A stretch of DNA of 64,000 bases from Photobacterium salinisoli (GTDB lineage Bacteria > Pseudomonadota > Gammaproteobacteria > Enterobacterales > Vibrionaceae): positions 868,001 to 932,000 of the forward strand of contig NZ_QZMS01000011.1 in NCBI RefSeq assembly GCF_003614885.1, written 5' to 3'. The notes under the pieces are model-generated. The model worked only from the letters and a program-made list of their open reading frames with translations. It had not been told where the DNA came from and did no database searches. Below are positions 18,873 to 26,349 of this stretch, piece by piece. The translations under genes were made by a program, and so were the position numbers. Every line of letters begins with the position of its first letter. Position 1 is the stretch's first letter.

Positions 18873-19484
18873 TTATCCACCCCAGCTCCGGCTGGAAGAA
18901 CTGCCCCAGCTGGATTTTGCTGCAGCACTGGAGCCAAAGCCACCGCGCGATATGGTGCGGCTGATGGTAGGTTTAGGCTTCATCTGCTCCGGGCCGACTT
19001 TGATTTTCGACTTTTTATAGCGGTATGAACCGTAGTCGTAGCCATCAGCTGTGGTCCAGCGGCCGTAATAGCGGCTGCCCGGATAGTAGGAGCTGAACAT
19101 TGGCTGGCTGTAGTAACCGCGGTTACTGTCCAGCAGCCGGGCAAACATAAAGCCCGCCATTGCAGGCATGAACCAGTTATTTTCAGTCGACTTCATGCAA
19201 GAGTTCATGCCGAACTCAGTAGTACACTCCTGCAAGCTTTTGTATTTCGGCGCAGTACGCTCAGCTTCCTTCAGTGCATTCTGGTAGGCAGCTTCACACT
19301 GTTGGGAGTAGCCAGGATTGTCATCTTTGCAGTCATTGACCGTATGGTAGATCACGGCATCTTCCTGCGGATCGCTGCAACCTGTCAGCAATCCCGCAGT
19401 AATGGCCGCGGTAACAGGCGCAACGGCGAAGGGGCGCCACTGTTTTCGCATGCCGGTAAGATTGACGTCTTTAGTCCGTTTCAT
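18873..19484 (-). CDS. yjfM: YjfM/YgiB-like DUF1190 lipoprotein
   Basis: A 203-residue DUF1190 protein. After a basic N-terminus it has a hydrophobic stretch ending in the lipobox LLTGC (Cys near residue 36), then the conserved CKDDNPGYSQQCEAAYQNAL segment and a GYYSQPMF-type Tyr/Gly/Ser-rich tail ending in SSSRSWGG. Family members YgiB and YjfM are membrane-linked proteins of unknown role. Last gene of the yjfIJ-channel-KLM operon, 11 bases after yjfL. Confidence 0.85.
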   Translation of the reverse strand: MKRTKDVNLTGMRKQWRPFAVAPVTAAITAGLLTGCSDPQEDAVIYHTVNDCKDDNPGYSQQCEAAYQNALKEAERTAPKYKSLQECTTEFGMNSCMKSTENNWFMPAMAGFMFARLLDSNRGYYSQPMFSSYYPGSRYYGRWTTADGYDYGSYRYKKSKIKVGPEQMKPKPTISRTISRGGFGSSAAAKSSWGSSSSRSWGG

Positions 19485-19495
19485 GACAGTCCCCC

Positions 19496-19912
19496 TTAAT
19501 AGGTCATGCAGGCCGCATTGAGCAGGCCAACCGACACAGAGGTGGCCGCCATCAGCAGACCGGCAGGGATTTCTCCTGCTTCAATGCGCTCGGCAATACG
19601 GGGCATGAAACCAATCCGGACAATCACATAGGCAAGCATCTGCGCCAGTAATGCCACGACACCCCAGATAGAAAAGTCAATGAAGTTCACTGAGTTGCTG
19701 GCAGCCCCGGAGATCGCCAGCGCGTAACCCAGAATTGAACCGGCCAGAGTAATGGCCGCTGCGGTGTTTTTTTCTTCTTTGACCAGTTTCCATTCGTCAT
19801 AGGGGGTAATGCGGACAAAGATGATCTTGAACAGCATTAAGAACACGATAGAGATAGCAAAATAAACGACAAATGAGCCTAGCCCGGCGAGTGATTGTGT
19901 CAAAAGATCCAT
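19496..19912 (-). CDS. yjfL: YjfL-like DUF350 membrane protein
   Basis: A 138-residue protein with four membrane helices, DUF350 family. The typical start FVVYFAISIVFLMLFKIIFVRITPYDEWKLV and the repeated glycine-containing helix AAAITLAGSILGYALAISGA are present; the second half (SIWGVVALLAQMLAYVIVRIGF) repeats the two-helix unit. In enterobacteria it lies between yjfK and yjfM, as here. Function not established; linked genomically to PspA-type membrane maintenance. Confidence 0.88.
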   Translation of the reverse strand: MDLLTQSLAGLGSFVVYFAISIVFLMLFKIIFVRITPYDEWKLVKEEKNTAAAITLAGSILGYALAISGAASNSVNFIDFSIWGVVALLAQMLAYVIVRIGFMPRIAERIEAGEIPAGLLMAATSVSVGLLNAACMTY

Positions 19913-19955
19913 GGAAATCCCTGAAATTATAAATGTTTAGTGGTTATTATCTGAC

Positions 19956-20591
19956 TCAGCCAATAAGTTTAAAATCTGTCGGACTGAGGTCAAATCCTGT
20001 GCTCAACACCAGACTGCGCTCAGCTCTGTTGTTGAATATTTTCTCTTCAGCAGAGACCAGAAGCACTTCTTTCATCCCGGCTTCTGCGTCTCTCTCGTAT
20101 AACATGACAAACTGATCGGTAGAGCTGGTCGTCCCGTTCTGCAGCCAGGTTTTTTCTGTCATAGCAACAGGGCGACTGTTTTCCCACACTTGTTGATAAG
20201 TGAAGTCTTCCAGATGCCACTGGCCTTTTACTATCCCTTTGTCCAGTAAATGTTGCCATTCACTGTCGGTATCAACAGGTTTGCTGTCATAGAAGTAAAA
20301 CAGTTTTACCTCGCTGACATCGGCATCACCGGCACCGTGGGCCAGCACCTGCACAAAACCTTCGTCATCGGTGTAATAGCGTATCAGGCGTGTCTGTTCG
20401 TCCAGCCAGACTTCCCCGACTGCCTGGATGAGCTGGGTACGCGCTGCCCCTTCAATCATCAGAGACGGTTCGGTAAGACGCAGTTTTAAATCATCCAGCT
20501 CAAAGGCACCGCCTAAGCGAAGACCAATGATTTCGGGGGCTGTCGGCTCAGTGGTTGCGGTTTGCTTGCGTTTTTTTAACCAGTCAAACAT
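19956..20591 (-). CDS. yjfK: YjfK-like DUF2491 protein
   Basis: A 211-residue soluble protein of the DUF2491 group: start MFDWLKKRKQ, then PEIIGLRLGGAFELDDLKLRL, EGAARTQLIQAVGEVWLD and RYYTDDEGFVQVL, and the tail RSLVLSTGFDLSPTDFKLIG. No catalytic motif seen. Lies between the channel gene (17 bases upstream) and yjfL. The family is known from yjf operons with a PspA homologue; role unknown. Confidence 0.82.
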   Translation of the reverse strand: MFDWLKKRKQTATTEPTAPEIIGLRLGGAFELDDLKLRLTEPSLMIEGAARTQLIQAVGEVWLDEQTRLIRYYTDDEGFVQVLAHGAGDADVSEVKLFYFYDSKPVDTDSEWQHLLDKGIVKGQWHLEDFTYQQVWENSRPVAMTEKTWLQNGTTSSTDQFVMLYERDAEAGMKEVLLVSAEEKIFNNRAERSLVLSTGFDLSPTDFKLIG

Positions 20592-20608
20592 AGCTACTCC
20601 TTGCCGGT

Positions 20609-21637
20609 TTAAGACGGCCAGTTGAAATCATTGACACGTTCATCGGCGATATAGAAAAGGTTGGCACCGGGCAAAACGTCCAGATCCAGCGGCGGGTTCA
20701 ATTCCACGCCCTGTCCGCGATCGATCGCTATCAGAGTCGCCTCGTGCTCTTCTTTGAACAGGGTAAACAGGCGACTGATTTGGGTAGGGGAAGCTGTCTC
20801 GGGAAAGCGTACCGCATACTGCGTCATGCCGTGATGGGTACTCAGCAGTTCATGGTGAAGTTCGCTGGAGCCGGGATCGACGGCGGCTTTGGCCAGCATT
20901 TCAACCGCCACAGACGGAATACATTCGGCTTTGGGGCAATGCGATTTCAGCAGGTCGCTCAGGCCTTCATCGGCGAAGTAGGCGAGCAAATGGGCGTCGG
21001 GGTTGCGGCTGGAGCAATACAGAGCTGCTGCCAGTGTCACATCGTCTTGCTCGTTATCTATGATGATACAGCTCGCTGTGCTGACACCGGCTTTATCCAT
21101 GCCGGTGGTGTCGGTAAAACTGACCACACGCACAAAATCAATTTCACCCGGCAGCGGGTTTTCCATTTCAGGGCGCACGCACAGCACAATATGGCGGCGC
21201 TGCCGTTCTTCGTGCTGCAGCATTTTAATCAGGTGCAAGGTTCGCTGGTTATTCCAGCCGAGTACCAGAATATGGTTCTCCACGTTAATTCTCCGTTTTC
21301 CGAGCAAGCCACTTTTCCAATAGCCAATAAAGTGCGTAGCCAGGCGACCAATCCCGATGGCGAACAGACCCAGACCGCCAGGGATGACGAACAGGGCGAC
21401 CACCCACTTTCCGGCTTGTGTTTCCGGAGAATAATCACCGTAGCCGACGGTAGATGCTGTTACGACCAGATAGTAGAAAAAGTGAGTTAATGAGTGTGTA
21501 AGCGCCTGCTCACCTGCAAGTTCAAGAAATAGCCAGGACAAGCCGATATAGCACAGAAGCGTGATGAGCAGGTTTCGACCATTGAGTTGATTGAATTGTT
21601 GATGGGCCCAGCGGCGGACCAACAACCAGATAGACAT
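20609..21637 (-). CDS. Two-helix potassium channel with RCK-like domain
   Basis: A 342-residue protein. Two membrane helices (about residues 22-42 and 82-102) flank a pore loop with the selectivity filter TVGYGDYSPE near residue 64. The cytoplasmic part begins NHILVLGWNNQRTLHLIKML, a Rossmann-type RCK/TrkA-N start, and carries a conserved acidic patch (IIDNEQDDVTLAAALY). It would be a ligand-gated K+ channel of the inner membrane. It sits within the yjf operon between the PspA homologue and yjfK, a position not occupied by a channel in the E. coli yjfIJKLM order, which suggests a role in membrane potential during envelope stress. Confidence 0.87.
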   Translation of the reverse strand: MSIWLLVRRWAHQQFNQLNGRNLLITLLCYIGLSWLFLELAGEQALTHSLTHFFYYLVVTASTVGYGDYSPETQAGKWVVALFVIPGGLGLFAIGIGRLATHFIGYWKSGLLGKRRINVENHILVLGWNNQRTLHLIKMLQHEERQRRHIVLCVRPEMENPLPGEIDFVRVVSFTDTTGMDKAGVSTASCIIIDNEQDDVTLAAALYCSSRNPDAHLLAYFADEGLSDLLKSHCPKAECIPSVAVEMLAKAAVDPGSSELHHELLSTHHGMTQYAVRFPETASPTQISRLFTLFKEEHEATLIAIDRGQGVELNPPLDLDVLPGANLFYIADERVNDFNWPS

Positions 21638-21702
21638 GCATTTCTCCTCAATCCTAAGGGCTGATCAGCCACAGAAATGGCCTCAGCCCCCGGAATTACC
21701 GC

Positions 21703-22392
21703 TTATTGACGACCAAGAATGCGTGCCAGTTCATCTTCGGCCGAGGCTTTGCCTCCGCTCTTGATGCCGGCGTCGGCCAGTTTCTTGTCCAGTGCACTGC
21801 CTGATTGTTCGGCTGCCATTTCCGCAGACGCTTCCAGCTGAGCGGCTTTTTCCGCCTGACGCTGCTTGATACGCTCCAGCGAGGAGGCCGCGGTATGCAT
21901 TTTGGCGTTGGCACCGACATGACCGGAGGACACCGCAGACTGCGCTTTTTGCACCGCTTCATTGGCTTTCACAACATCTACTTGCTGCTCTAGCTGACGA
22001 AGCTTGTCTTTGGCCTGGGCGATGTTGGTTCTCAGCGTCTGCTCTGATTGAGTGAACTGATCCAGATAGGTCTGTTCTGCCTGCTGTTCATTGCGCAGGT
22101 TAGCGACTTTCTGTGCACATTCCAGTGCTAATTCCTGCTGGCCTTTTTCCATCGCGTTAAGGGCATAGGCTTCGTATTCGGTGATTCCCAGATTAAAGCT
22201 TTCTACTTTTTGCTGAGACATTTTACGTTTGGCTACTATGCCAACCAGCGCCTCATCAGAGCGGCGCAACTCTGCTTTGGCTTCACGGATTTCCTGATCG
22301 AGAATGCGCAGCGCCTGGCTGTCTGCCACGGTTTCTGCGGCTTCGTTGGCACCGCCTCTCATTGCGGTAAATAGTTTTTTCCAGACACTCAT
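21703..22392 (-). CDS. yjfJ: PspA/IM30 family protein, YjfJ-like
   Basis: A 229-residue PspA/IM30 protein. Start MSVWKKLFTAMRGGANEAAETVADSQ; residues about 30-170 form long coiled coils (EIREAKAELRRSDEALVGIVAKR, QAEQTYLDQFTQSEQTLRTNIAQAK). Such proteins polymerise on damaged inner membranes and remodel them (ESCRT-III superfamily). Its start overlaps the yjfI stop by 4 bases. Distinct from canonical PspA by its neighbours (no pspBC or pspF here). Confidence 0.9.
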   Translation of the reverse strand: MSVWKKLFTAMRGGANEAAETVADSQALRILDQEIREAKAELRRSDEALVGIVAKRKMSQQKVESFNLGITEYEAYALNAMEKGQQELALECAQKVANLRNEQQAEQTYLDQFTQSEQTLRTNIAQAKDKLRQLEQQVDVVKANEAVQKAQSAVSSGHVGANAKMHTAASSLERIKQRQAEKAAQLEASAEMAAEQSGSALDKKLADAGIKSGGKASAEDELARILGRQ

Positions 22393-22787
22393 GCCGTTTG
22401 CTCCTTGAGGAAGTCCTGGTACAAATCAATAAAGGCTTCAACATTACGGAAAAGCGTGGCGACTTCAATCACGACGCTTTCTGCCTTTGACTGGGAAGAC
22501 AGCGAACCAAAGGCAACGTAGTAGTCATTGCCGTTGATCGCATTGATACCTATGGTCGACAGCGGGAACATTTTATGTGTGCGCAGTATTTCACGGTTCA
22601 GTGCATCGGTGTCTTTCACCTGTCCGACGTCAAATAATAAGACTTCAACCAGAATCTGCTCACCTGAAACCGCCAGAAAAGCTTCAATGTTGTCTTCATT
22701 ACGGATCAGTAACGCCTGACCCTGAACGTCGACCTTCCAGCCGTCATGGTCAGACAGCAGGGGGGCCAGATCGGAAAGTTGCCACAT
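22389..22787 (-). CDS. yjfI: YjfI-like DUF2170 protein
   Basis: From ATG 22787 (MWQLSDLAP) the protein has 132 residues; AAGGA lies 8 bases upstream, which favours this start over ATGs at 22796 and 22826. DUF2170 family: VDVQGQALLIRNEDNIEAFLAVSGEQILVE followed by LRTHKMFPLSTIGI. First gene of the operon, translationally coupled to the PspA homologue. Its fold resembles type III secretion chaperone-like small proteins in the literature only loosely; function unknown. Confidence 0.82.
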   Translation of the reverse strand: MWQLSDLAPLLSDHDGWKVDVQGQALLIRNEDNIEAFLAVSGEQILVEVLLFDVGQVKDTDALNREILRTHKMFPLSTIGINAINGNDYYVAFGSLSSQSKAESVVIEVATLFRNVEAFIDLYQDFLKEQTA

Positions 22788-23155
22788 AGTCAGCATCCTT
22801 AGATTAAGAGAAAATAAACCTGTCATTCAGTCGCACAAAAGCATTCGACTGTTGCCACCTGATGAAGTTCCTGACTGGTGATGATACAGGACAGGAACAT
22901 AAAGGTGCCGTTGAGTGCTCTAATATAGGTTAAATGAGCGACTGAGTATGCCCTTCTGCTCATAATTGGATGCCGGTTTTGCCTTTTATCGTGTGATTTT
23001 GTGATATGTACCTGAAGAAACAATGTGTTACTTATTCCGGTGAATCTATTGTTATGCTGGTTTAGTGAGAGTAACGGCCATAACGGCAAATAATAGTACC
23101 CGTATGGCGGCTATACTTAGCACAATCTCCTGGTGCTGATTGCTGAGTTGCCGCC

Positions 23156-24148
23156 ATGACCAAAAAAAATCTGTTGCTAAGGTTCATACTGCCGCTGTTG
23201 CTCGCCATGATCCTGGGTGCCGTTGTACTCAATCTCTACACCTATAATACCCGCCCGGCTGAGTTACATCTCTCTGGCATTGAACTGGCACCGTTTATGG
23301 AGGAAAAGTCGGTATTTCTGCTGCCCGAACTGATCATCATGAGTCAGAAAGAGTATAACGCTCTGATTGCTGAGAGAGAGTTGTCGACTGATCAAGACTC
23401 CATGTCTGGTGAGTGTCAGCGCTGGTCAGCCATCATGCCGCCATGGTTGTTATGCGGGGATCCCGGTTATCTTCAGCATACGGATCAGATGAAGCAGTTT
23501 GCTTCTCCTTCCCGGTTGGTGGTTGAAGGGCTGCTACAGGCGAATGCGCGCCAGAACACGCTGTATATTTACCATATCAAACGCGATCCGGACGCCAAAG
23601 GCAGCTTGCTGTCACGGCTGGATATTTATATCCATGATGACGGTGTGCCGCATTACTACCGTTACGATGAGCTGGGAAAGTTATCTAACCTTCCTTTGAG
23701 TGATTTACCTCAACCCGTGGCTTATATAGAAGACGAAGTGAATGCCGGGTTGCAGCCTACGCTGCGTTTCAGCTTTACCAACAACGGGGCAAGAGAGGCA
23801 AGCCTGAATGCTGTGCGCAGTGAGCGGGTATTTGTCGTCACGGCACCGGCTCAGACGGGGTATCCGGGCGAGAAGGTTCCGCCAAGGCTTGCGCTTCCCG
23901 CACAGGGCATGAGCCTGGGGCCGGAGAGTGATGAGACTGTGACTCTGGCCGAGCCTGTCGTTCTTCAGTCAAAGCAGGACAAAGCGCTGGAAATCCCCCT
24001 CAATATTTTAGATCTCGGCCAGGGGGACTCTCCCGGCTATGTGCTGGTGCGCTTTTATCTGGATTATTTCGATGGCGCTGAAAATCAGTCAATGCTGTTA
24101 GGCAATTTTCTGTTCTCAGATTACCTGTTGCTGGCGGAAGAAGAGTAA
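23156..24148 (+). CDS. Membrane-anchored protein of unknown function
   Basis: A 330-residue protein with one N-terminal membrane helix (about residues 8-28) and a large periplasmic part, so probably anchored to the inner membrane. The C-terminal third (PTLRFSFTNNGAREASLNAVRSERVF to the end) looks like beta-rich Ig-like material with a Pro-rich linker. One disulfide is possible between the cysteines in GECQRW and WLLCGD. No family recognised. It is divergent from the yjf operon across about 370 bases, where 22788-23155 shows no other gene. Confidence 0.65.
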   Translation: MTKKNLLLRFILPLLLAMILGAVVLNLYTYNTRPAELHLSGIELAPFMEEKSVFLLPELIIMSQKEYNALIAERELSTDQDSMSGECQRWSAIMPPWLLCGDPGYLQHTDQMKQFASPSRLVVEGLLQANARQNTLYIYHIKRDPDAKGSLLSRLDIYIHDDGVPHYYRYDELGKLSNLPLSDLPQPVAYIEDEVNAGLQPTLRFSFTNNGAREASLNAVRSERVFVVTAPAQTGYPGEKVPPRLALPAQGMSLGPESDETVTLAEPVVLQSKQDKALEIPLNILDLGQGDSPGYVLVRFYLDYFDGAENQSMLLGNFLFSDYLLLAEEE

Positions 24149-24163
24149 TCAGAGCCAGTGTTT

Positions 24164-25063
24164 TTAAGCACTGGCGAGCCGGAATTCATGATGCAGCCAA
24201 GCCCGCAGCGTTAATACACTTTCCTGAACAAGCTTTTCTTTCTGGCAGACAAAATAGTAGGACTGATAGGGATTGCGGACCGACGGGCCGATTTCCGTCA
24301 GCAGCCCCTGTCTGATTTCATCCCTGACAAACAAGCGGTGAGTGACCAGGATTCCCAATCCCCTCAGCGTGGCCTGTACCGCCTGAATGGAAGCGGTAAA
24401 ACAAAGGTTGTGATGCTGTGCCGGTACCGGTAGCTGATTGGCCTGGCACCAGGTTTGCCAGTCATTCTCACGCCTTGGATTGGTGACAAAAATGGGGTGA
24501 TGGGCCGACAGCATGGCGTCTGCGCTCAGAGCACTGTCAGTGTCGATGAGTGACGGCGCGCAAACCAGAATCAACTGATCGTCACCGAGCTTTTCGCAAT
24601 GATAGCCTTGCCAGTCATCTGAACGGCCGTGGATCAAGGCAACGTCTACGCCCTCCTTGTCGAGATCAAACACATGGGTCAGGGTCGAAATACGAATATC
24701 AATCTGAGGCGCTAACGCTTGAAAATCCGGCACTCTGGGAATCCACCAGTGCAGCGCCAGCGAGTTCACCATGTTCAGTGTCAGCCGGTGCGGATTCTGT
24801 TGCTGTAAGGCTTCACCGGCCGTCACTATTTGTTCCAGAGCCGGGGCCACTTGCCGGTAGTATTTGCGGCCATTTCGGTTCAGTTCTACCCGGCGGCCAA
24901 CCCGTTGGAACAACGGCAGACCCAGCTGGTTTTCCAGCGACTTTATTGCCTGACTGACAGCCGAATGGCTGACATGCAGGACTTCAGCGGCGTCCGTCAT
25001 GCTGCCTGTCTCAGCCACAGCCACAAACGCATAAAGTGATTTCAGAGGAACGAGCTTTTTCAT
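24164..25063 (-). CDS. LysR-type regulator, GcvA-like
   Basis: A 299-residue LysR regulator of the GcvA-like group: VPLKSLYAFVAVAETGSMTDAAEVLHVSHSAVSQAIKSLENQLGLPLFQR at the start, and the GcvA-type effector segment RISTLTHVFDLDKEGVDVALIHGRSDDWQGYHCEKL. Divergent from the EamA exporter gene across about 90 bases, so it probably regulates it. A short inverted repeat (GCCAGTG/CACTGGC, 24152-24176) lies between its end and that of the convergent upstream gene. Confidence 0.9.
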   Translation of the reverse strand: MKKLVPLKSLYAFVAVAETGSMTDAAEVLHVSHSAVSQAIKSLENQLGLPLFQRVGRRVELNRNGRKYYRQVAPALEQIVTAGEALQQQNPHRLTLNMVNSLALHWWIPRVPDFQALAPQIDIRISTLTHVFDLDKEGVDVALIHGRSDDWQGYHCEKLGDDQLILVCAPSLIDTDSALSADAMLSAHHPIFVTNPRRENDWQTWCQANQLPVPAQHHNLCFTASIQAVQATLRGLGILVTHRLFVRDEIRQGLLTEIGPSVRNPYQSYYFVCQKEKLVQESVLTLRAWLHHEFRLASA

Positions 25064-25154
25064 CTGTAAGTTTTTCTAACAGTTTTGGTTAATATTATTC
25101 GCTTTTTTATCATTTGTAACCCCGTTAGACTCCTCACCAGCTAAGGAGTACTTA

Positions 25155-26075
25155 ATGACAACAGATTTACGCCCTCTTTTTTTCATGCTGGCTTCCACCT
25201 TCAGTTTGTCGGTAAACGGTTTGGTGTCCAAACTGCTCAGTGATCATATCAGCATAGAAATGCTCAGTTTCCTGCGTTTTTCACTGCCGGCCTTATTACT
25301 GATGTGGCTGATGTCGCTGACCCAGTGGGCCGTACCAGACAGCAAAAAGCTTTGGCAGTCACTGGGGATTCGTGCGTTCTGTGTCGCTGCCGCTCAGCTG
25401 TGTTTCCTTTTTTCGCTGAGCCACTTGAGCCTGGTGGAAACTGTGGTGCTGTTCAGTACCGGGCCACTGTTTATTCCGGTGTTAGAAAAACTGTTATTTC
25501 ATACCCGGATTCCGCCGATGACGGTCATGAATCTGATGATCACTTTCTTAGGTGTGGTGCTGATGGCCGGTAATGCTGGCGGATTTGCGCTGCGACCGGA
25601 GCTGCTCGTCGGGGTAGCCGCAGGGGTATTCAATGCTGGCTCGCAAGTCAGCCTCTACCGGGTCAGTAAAGGGAGCATGTCGGCCTTTGGCTTAAATGCC
25701 TGGTGCTTTACGCTCGCCAGCCTGATGTTGCTGCCTCTGGTACTCTTTACCCACAGTACAGACATGCTGGCAACCAGCTGGCAACAGTTAACCGATTTGC
25801 AAACACTGCTGTTACCGTCGCTACTGTTACTGGCCGTCTGTATCGTCAATACCCAGGTCTTTCGGGTCAAAGCCTACCGTTTGGTGGAATCCGGTTCTAG
25901 CCTTGCTCCGCTTATTCTGACCAATCTGCTGTTTGCGTTTATCTGGCAGATAAGCTTCTTTGAGCAGACGTTGGTGTGGAACAAAGTCGTGGGGGTCAGC
26001 CTGATTGTGCTGGCGACGCTGTTCAATACGTTCGGCCCGGTGTGGTTCAGGCAGCGACAGGCCCGGCTCGGGTAA
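25155..26075 (+). CDS. EamA/DMT-family transporter
   Basis: A 306-residue drug/metabolite transporter with ten helices and two EamA repeats. The first repeat starts FFMLASTFSLSVNGLVSKLLSDHISIEMLSFLRFSLPALLL and includes SLVETVVLFSTGPLFIPVLEKLLF; the second starts near residue 150. ATG 25155 has TAAGGAG upstream. Members export amino acids or metabolites; the substrate here is unknown. Divergent from a LysR gene. Confidence 0.9.
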   Translation: MTTDLRPLFFMLASTFSLSVNGLVSKLLSDHISIEMLSFLRFSLPALLLMWLMSLTQWAVPDSKKLWQSLGIRAFCVAAAQLCFLFSLSHLSLVETVVLFSTGPLFIPVLEKLLFHTRIPPMTVMNLMITFLGVVLMAGNAGGFALRPELLVGVAAGVFNAGSQVSLYRVSKGSMSAFGLNAWCFTLASLMLLPLVLFTHSTDMLATSWQQLTDLQTLLLPSLLLLAVCIVNTQVFRVKAYRLVESGSSLAPLILTNLLFAFIWQISFFEQTLVWNKVVGVSLIVLATLFNTFGPVWFRQRQARLG

Positions 26076-26261
26076 GGCGTTCCCCAACTCAGTGCAGTGG
26101 TGCACTAAGATTGGCTGTTTTCATCTGCTCAAAGGCATACTGTGTCACTGTGGTGAACTGTAATCCTATGAAATAAAAAGAGTTAAGCTGTTTGGCGAAA
26201 ATTGGCACATAAGATGCAACATAACTAGGGTACACGACATTCAACACTTGATACTTTGGTT

Positions 26262-26306
26262 TTAGGCATTGCTGCCACGTCCTCTCCCGGGGGCGTGGCT
26301 TTTTTT
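26262..26306 (+). promoter_or_regulatory. nasA leader: ANTAR-type hexaloop overlapping a terminator
   Basis: The untranslated leader contains GGC-ATTGCT-GCC (26265-26276), a six-base loop with A at position 1 and G at position 4 as required in ANTAR target RNA. Its 3' arm overlaps the 5' arm of a terminator GCCACG...CGTGGC (26274-26299) followed by seven T. The two structures are mutually exclusive, which is the NasR/EutV antitermination design. The hexaloop stem is only 3 bp; I could not identify the upstream P1 hairpin in this leader. Confidence 0.6.
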
Positions 26307-26349
26307 ATGCCTGTAAACCGGCGCTAAGCGGGACGCGAAGGAGAAGACT

